NCBI RefSeq assembly: GCF_000337575.1
Contig: NZ_AOIM01000009.1
Span: 179,114 to 243,113, forward strand
Origin: Natrialba hulunbeirensis JCM 10989
Lineage (GTDB): Archaea; Halobacteriota; Halobacteria; Halobacteriales; Natrialbaceae
Direction: 5' to 3'
DNA length: 64,000 nucleotides
Shown: piece by piece, positions 60,004 through 64,000 of the stretch
Layout of the letters: every line of letters starts with the position of its first letter
How positions within the stretch are numbered: position 1 is the first letter of the stretch
Made by a program: the position numbers and the translations under genes
Notes under the pieces: generated by a model
Told to the model about the DNA's origin: nothing
The model's database searches: none
Seen by the model: only the letters and a program-made list of their open reading frames with translations

Positions 60004-61065
60004 CTACCCGAACTTGCCCGTAATGTAATCCTCGACCCGGTCGCTCTCGGGATTCTCGAAGATCTTGTTCGTGTTGTCGAACTCGACGAGGTGGCCACCC
60101 GTGAGGAAGACCGCCGTCTTATCCGAGATGCGGGCCGCCTGCTGCATGTTGTGCGTGACGATCGCGACCGTGTACTCCTGGGCTAACTCCTCGACCAGAT
60201 CCTCGATCTTCGAGGTCGCAACCGGGTCGAGCGCAGAGGCCGGCTCGTCCATCAGGATGACTTCCGGATCCGTCGCGATTGCACGGGCGATACAGAGACG
60301 CTGTTGTTGCCCACCGGAGAGATCCAGTCCGCTCTCGTCGAGCTGGTCTTCGACCTCGTCCAGCAACGCCGCGCGCTCGAGTGCGGTCAGTACTTTCTCC
60401 TCGATGTTGTCGTCCTTGCCCTGCACGCGGAGGCCGTAGGCGACGTTGTCGAAGATGCTCTTCGGGAACGGATTCGGCTTCTGGAAGACCATGCCGATCT
60501 TGCGCCGAAGGGCGACGGGGTCGACATCGTCTTCGTAGACGTTCTTCCCGTGGAAGTGGAGATCACCCTCGACGCGAGCCACGTCGATGAGGTCGTTCAT
60601 CCGGTTGATCGAGCGCAGGAACGTCGACTTCCCACAGCCGGAGGGGCCGATGAGGGCCGTGACCTCCTTTTCGGGAATGTCCATGTTGATCCCGTGGAGA
60701 GCCTGCGTATCGCCGTAGAAGACGTCCAGATCGCGGGCTTCGATGACGGCGTTGTCGACCCGGGGAGAACCAAGCGGCTTGTCGCTAGCCGGCATTGCGA
60801 GACCGGCTCCTGACTCTCCGGCTGGCGTCGTCTCCGCATCAGTCTGCGTCGACGCGGCCGCACTGGCACTGGCACCGGCACCGGAATCGGCTCCCGACCT
60901 CTGTCGGCCCACCGATTCTGATTCGCTACTGGCCGCTGTGATTTCGGGCGATTTCGTGTTCGCACTCCCACGCGTGCCTGTGAGAGAGCCATCGTTCGCG
61001 TTCGGGCGGATCGACGACAGCGCCGATCGAAGTCCAGCTAGTCGACCGTCCGTCTGGTCGCTCAT
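60004..61065 (-). CDS. pstB: Phosphate ABC transporter ATP-binding protein PstB
   Basis: A 353-residue ATPase. The first 105 residues are a Ser/Ala/Asp-rich extension absent from bacterial PstB. The ABC domain follows: Walker [10 protein letters not shown] at 140-148, signature [14 protein letters not shown] near 250, Walker [14 protein letters not shown], and H-loop [25 protein letters not shown] is specific to PstB. It drives import by PstCA on the cytoplasmic face. A 143-base gap separates it from pstA, with an AT-rich element (CTATATAG near 61113) that could be its own promoter. Confidence 0.95.
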   Translation of the reverse strand: MSDQTDGRLAGLRSALSSIRPNANDGSLTGTRGSANTKSPEITAASSESESVGRQRSGADSGAGASASAAASTQTDAETTPAGESGAGLAMPASDKPLGSPRVDNAVIEARDLDVFYGDTQALHGINMDIPEKEVTALIGPSGCGKSTFLRSINRMNDLIDVARVEGDLHFHGKNVYEDDVDPVALRRKIGMVFQKPNPFPKSIFDNVAYGLRVQGKDDNIEEKVLTALERAALLDEVEDQLDESGLDLSGGQQQRLCIARAIATDPEVILMDEPASALDPVATSKIEDLVEELAQEYTVAIVTHNMQQAARISDKTAVFLTGGHLVEFDNTNKIFENPESDRVEDYITGKFG

Positions 61066-61208
61066 TACACCATTCCAGCGGGCGAATCCCTAAATACCAT
61101 ACTATGTCATCTATATAGTGCTATAGTCGGACACAGTGGCCGCGACAGCGGGAACTGGGCGAGTGGGGTACTCGAGTAAAAACTACTGACGGCGGTTGGC
61201 CAGCGTAA

Positions 61209-62213
61209 CTACGATCGTTTGTCGTACTTGTTCCGGATGAGGATCGCAATCGCGTTCATGAGCAGGAGGATCGTCAGTAGGACGACGATCCCGGCTGCGG
61301 CGACGTGCTGGAACTCGGCTTCGGGCATCTTCGCCCACTCGTAGATCTGCATCGGCATCGCGCCGAACGAGCCAGTGGGGTCCGTCAGGTCCGGCGGGGT
61401 GAACATCGTCGTCGCAGCACCGACCATCAGGATCGGTGCGGTTTCGCCGATTGCACGGGAGAGCGAGAGGATGATCCCGGTCATGATTCCCGGCACGGCT
61501 TCCGGAAGCACGACGTTGCGGATGGTCTGCCACTTCGTGGCACCGGTACCGTAGGAGGCCTGTCGCATCGAGTCCGGGACCGCCCGCAGAGATTCCTGCG
61601 ACTGGACGATGACGATCGGCAAGATGAGCAGCGTCAGCGTCAGGGCACCGGCGATGAGGCTCGCGCCGGTCTGCATGGCGCGGACGAACACGGCGAGCCC
61701 GAGTAGTCCGTAGACGATCGATGGAACGCCGGCGAGGTTCGAGATGTTTGCCTCGATGAACCGCGTCAGGCCCGAGTCAGGCGCGTACTCCTCGAGATAG
61801 ATCGCCGCACCGACACCCAGGAAGAGGGTGAAGATCGCCGTCAGGATGATCAGGTAGATCGAACCGATGATCATCGGGTACATGCCGCCGGGTCCGGTCG
61901 ACAGTTCGCCGTAGTTGCTCGGGACGTAATTCTCTGCGATCTGGGACGGCGGATACGTCAGGAACTCCAAGGTGAGCCAGCCACGGGCCTCGAGAAGGAC
62001 GTCCGCGAGGAGGGCGACCAGCGCGACGATGCCGACCATCGTCGCGGCAAAACACAGCCCGAGGAAGATTGTTCCAAGCTGGTGTTTGCGTTTGATCGAG
62101 GAGCCGTCGAAGTCGAAGTCATCGCCGTCGGGGTCGAAGCCGTCGGGATCCCCGCCCGTACTTGTGGTCGAGGTCGTGGTCGTCGTGGTACTCGTATCCG
62201 TATTGGTACTCAT
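61209..62213 (-). CDS. pstA: Phosphate ABC transporter permease PstA
   Basis: A 334-residue permease from the ATG at 62213 ([20 protein letters not shown]), with a Thr-rich, acidic N terminus. About six transmembrane segments follow, with the binding-protein-dependent permease motif around [20 protein letters not shown]-type residues ([20 protein letters not shown]) that contacts PstB. It pairs with PstC to form the membrane channel. Its start overlaps the pstC stop by four bases. Confidence 0.94.
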   Translation of the reverse strand: MSTNTDTSTTTTTTSTTSTGGDPDGFDPDGDDFDFDGSSIKRKHQLGTIFLGLCFAATMVGIVALVALLADVLLEARGWLTLEFLTYPPSQIAENYVPSNYGELSTGPGGMYPMIIGSIYLIILTAIFTLFLGVGAAIYLEEYAPDSGLTRFIEANISNLAGVPSIVYGLLGLAVFVRAMQTGASLIAGALTLTLLILPIVIVQSQESLRAVPDSMRQASYGTGATKWQTIRNVVLPEAVPGIMTGIILSLSRAIGETAPILMVGAATTMFTPPDLTDPTGSFGAMPMQIYEWAKMPEAEFQHVAAAGIVVLLTILLLMNAIAILIRNKYDKRS

Positions 62214-63133
62214 TGGTACTCCTCCCGGTAGCGCGAGCGAATCCACATGCTGAGCACGTTCATCAGGAACGTCATCACGAACAGCGTCAGGCCGATCGCG
62301 AACAGGCTCTGGTAGCCGATCGAGCCGACCGAGGCGTCACCAGTCCCAATTTCGACCATGTACGCCGTCATCGTCTGAATCTCTGCGAACGGGTTCATCG
62401 TCACCTGTGCGAGTGCGCCCGCTGCGAGCGTGACGGCCATCGTCTCGCCGATGGCCCGTGAAATAGCGAGCACGTACGCGGCGAGAATGCCCGATAGCGA
62501 CGCCGGCAACACGACCTGCGTCGAGACTTCGAGCTTCGTCGCGCCCAGTCCGTAGGCGGCGTTACGAAGCGAGTCGGGAACGGACGACATCGCGTCCTCC
62601 GAAATCGAGGAGACCATCGGGATGATCATGACGCCGACGACGATCGCCCCCGCAGCAGCGTTGAACGTTCCCGTGCCGGGGTAAATCTGCTGGAGAATCG
62701 GGGTGATAAACGAGAGCGCGAAGAAGCCGTAGACGATGGTCGGAATCCCCGCGAGGATCTCGAGTGTCGGTTTCACGACGCGGCGAACACGTGAACTCGC
62801 GTACTCGGAGAGGTAGATCGCGGTCAGCGTGCCGATCGGAATCGCGATCAGTGCCGAGCCGACCGTGATCATCAGCGTCCCCCAGACGAGCGGGAGCACG
62901 CCGAAACTCGGATTGTCGGCCGCTCGTGGCGACCAGTCGGTGCCTGTGAAGAACTCGGTGAGCGAGACGGTCGAGAAGAAGTCCGTCGCGCCGTTGACCA
63001 GGACGAGCACGATTGCAAGCGTCGTCGCGATGGTGACGGCGGCACATCCGAAGAAGATGTAGCGAGCGAGCCGATCCCCGATCGTCCCCACGTCGTTTCC
63101 GTTTCGGCTGAGATCTATGGGTTCCGTACTCAT
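62210..63133 (-). CDS. pstC: Phosphate ABC transporter permease PstC
   Basis: A 307-residue permease from the ATG at 63133 ([20 protein letters not shown]), which overlaps the pstS stop by four bases. About six transmembrane helices are present, with the coupling motif [20 protein letters not shown] near 190 and the Pst-type stretch [20 protein letters not shown]. It forms the channel with PstA. The frame is open upstream within pstS; the overlap start is preferred. Confidence 0.94.
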   Translation of the reverse strand: MSTEPIDLSRNGNDVGTIGDRLARYIFFGCAAVTIATTLAIVLVLVNGATDFFSTVSLTEFFTGTDWSPRAADNPSFGVLPLVWGTLMITVGSALIAIPIGTLTAIYLSEYASSRVRRVVKPTLEILAGIPTIVYGFFALSFITPILQQIYPGTGTFNAAAGAIVVGVMIIPMVSSISEDAMSSVPDSLRNAAYGLGATKLEVSTQVVLPASLSGILAAYVLAISRAIGETMAVTLAAGALAQVTMNPFAEIQTMTAYMVEIGTGDASVGSIGYQSLFAIGLTLFVMTFLMNVLSMWIRSRYREEYQ

Positions 63134-64000
63134 GTGTAGTCCTCGATTGCGCCTTCTAGCTTCTCGCGTTGCTCCGCGATGGTCTCGTCGGGAATCGCGT
63201 AGAATTTGACCTCGCGTGCAGTCTCCTGTGTGTTCTCGAGATAGAACCGAACGAACTCGCGGTACTCCGGTCGAGCGAGTTCGTCCCGCCGAACGTAGAT
63301 GTACATCGGCCGAGAGAGTGGCTGGTACGCCTCGGCTTCGATCGATTCCTGAGTCGGAACGATACAATCGTCCCACTCATCGCCGAGGTCCTCACCGTCC
63401 TCGTTGTTGACACCGATGAGGTCGGCATCCTCTTCGTTCTCGTAGTAGTATCCAACCCCACCGAATCCGATCGTGTTCTGGTTGCCCCTGACGCCGCGAA
63501 TAATGTTGTTGGTGTCTGGGGTTCCGCTGTAGTCGTTGCGGATGTTTCCGACAGCGCCAGTGATGTGTTCGGTAAAGTAGTCGAACGTCCCCGACGCGGA
63601 GTCACGACCGTAGAACGAAATGTCCTCGTCGGGCCAGTCATCATCGAGATCGGACCAGGTGTCGATCTCGGAGCCACGTTCCCAGAGATCGCCGAGTTCC
63701 TCGACGGTGAGACACTCACACCAGGTGTTGTCGGGATGTTTCAGGAGGGCGATGCCGTCGAGAACGACCTCGAGTTCGAGCCACTCGACGCCGTTCTCGC
63801 GGCAGTGTTCGGCCTCCTCGTCCGTGATCGGTCGACTCGCGTTCTGGAGCGAGATTTCGCGTCGGGCAAACTGCTGGAAGCCGGCACCAGTTCCCGAGGC
63901 GCTGACCGACGCCTGCACCTGATTGTTCTCCCACATGAACTTCTCGGCGACGAGGGCACTGTTCGGTCTGAGTGTATTCGAGCCGTCGATTCGAATCTCC
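63130..64000 (-). CDS. pstS: Phosphate-binding protein PstS (5' partial)
   Basis: About 290 C-terminal residues are visible; the gene runs off the right edge. The fragment begins IRIDGSNTLRPNSALVAEKF, the phosphate-binding strand-loop of PstS. YGRDSASGTFDYFTEHITGA gives the second binding loop and NTIGFGGVGYYYE the region that follows. It captures phosphate outside the cell and hands it to PstCA. First visible gene of pstS-pstC-pstA-pstB. The signal peptide and promoter lie beyond the window. Confidence 0.93.
   Translation of the reverse strand, partial: EIRIDGSNTLRPNSALVAEKFMWENNQVQASVSASGTGAGFQQFARREISLQNASRPITDEEAEHCRENGVEWLELEVVLDGIALLKHPDNTWCECLTVEELGDLWERGSEIDTWSDLDDDWPDEDISFYGRDSASGTFDYFTEHITGAVGNIRNDYSGTPDTNNIIRGVRGNQNTIGFGGVGYYYENEEDADLIGVNNEDGEDLGDEWDDCIVPTQESIEAEAYQPLSRPMYIYVRRDELARPEYREFVRFYLENTQETAREVKFYAIPDETIAEQREKLEGAIEDYT

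Noticed and set aside
1-64000. CRISPR array
   Set aside because: No regularly spaced repeats of 25-40 bases were seen; the tandem repeats at 41.4-41.6 kb are tRNA-derived and too few.

Overview
The window looks like a chromosome segment of an extremely halophilic archaeon (class Halobacteria, probably Natrialbaceae-like). The evidence is acidic, GC-rich coding sequence, TATA boxes about 25 bases before leaderless starts, a tRNA gene without encoded CCA, and typical haloarchaeal families (HalOD1, Bat-type HTH, transducer, FixABCX, DUF5800, small CPxC zinc proteins). The genus is not resolved.

Bases 1-36746 are an integrated island. Its right boundary is visible: 36702-36746 is a second copy of the 3' part of a tRNA-Glu(CTC) gene, an attR-type scar. 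The intact tRNA and the integrase should lie left of base 1. The island has four blocks. (1) 1-13986 is a DNA-processing block resembling the bacterial Dpd (7-deazaguanine in DNA) islands: a DUF1998-type helicase, a phospholipase-D-like protein, two TGT/DpdA-like transglycosylases (one with a C-terminal YaaA/DUF6884-like domain), an unrecognised protein and a P-loop ATPase. Two unrelated minus-strand genes interrupt it. (2) 14478-23573 carries conserved but mostly uncharacterised haloarchaeal accessory genes (winged-helix proteins, PadR, tiny zinc proteins) and one large lower-GC orphan. (3) 23675-32156 is lower in GC: a putative PH-domain protein, an HNH protein, a decayed IS630 transposase fused to an Lrp-type regulator, a membrane protein, and a three-gene minus-strand operon ending in a divergent PCNA-like sliding clamp. 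Two diverged 70-bp direct repeats bracket most of this block. (4) 32712-36420 holds a SWIM zinc-finger protein, a gene remnant, a winged-helix regulator and a conserved protein of unknown role.

From about 36747 the sequence is ordinary core chromosome: phosphoenolpyruvate carboxylase, a MoxR ATPase with a small membrane protein, tRNA-Ser(CGA) followed by two partial tandem copies of its 3' end with hairpins, an iron-sulfur protein, a citramalate/isopropylmalate synthase with a possible leader ORF, a DUF192 protein, a chemotaxis transducer, HNH proteins, DUF5800, a bactofilin-like protein, the etfBA-fixCX operon, a Bat-type HTH regulator, a HalOD1 protein, PhoU, a zinc alcohol/formaldehyde dehydrogenase and the phosphate transport operon pstSCAB, whose pstS runs off the right edge.

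Two systems deserve attention: the archaeal Dpd-like block with its paired transglycosylases, and the PCNA-like operon at 28715-31668, which matches no defence or replication module I can name.
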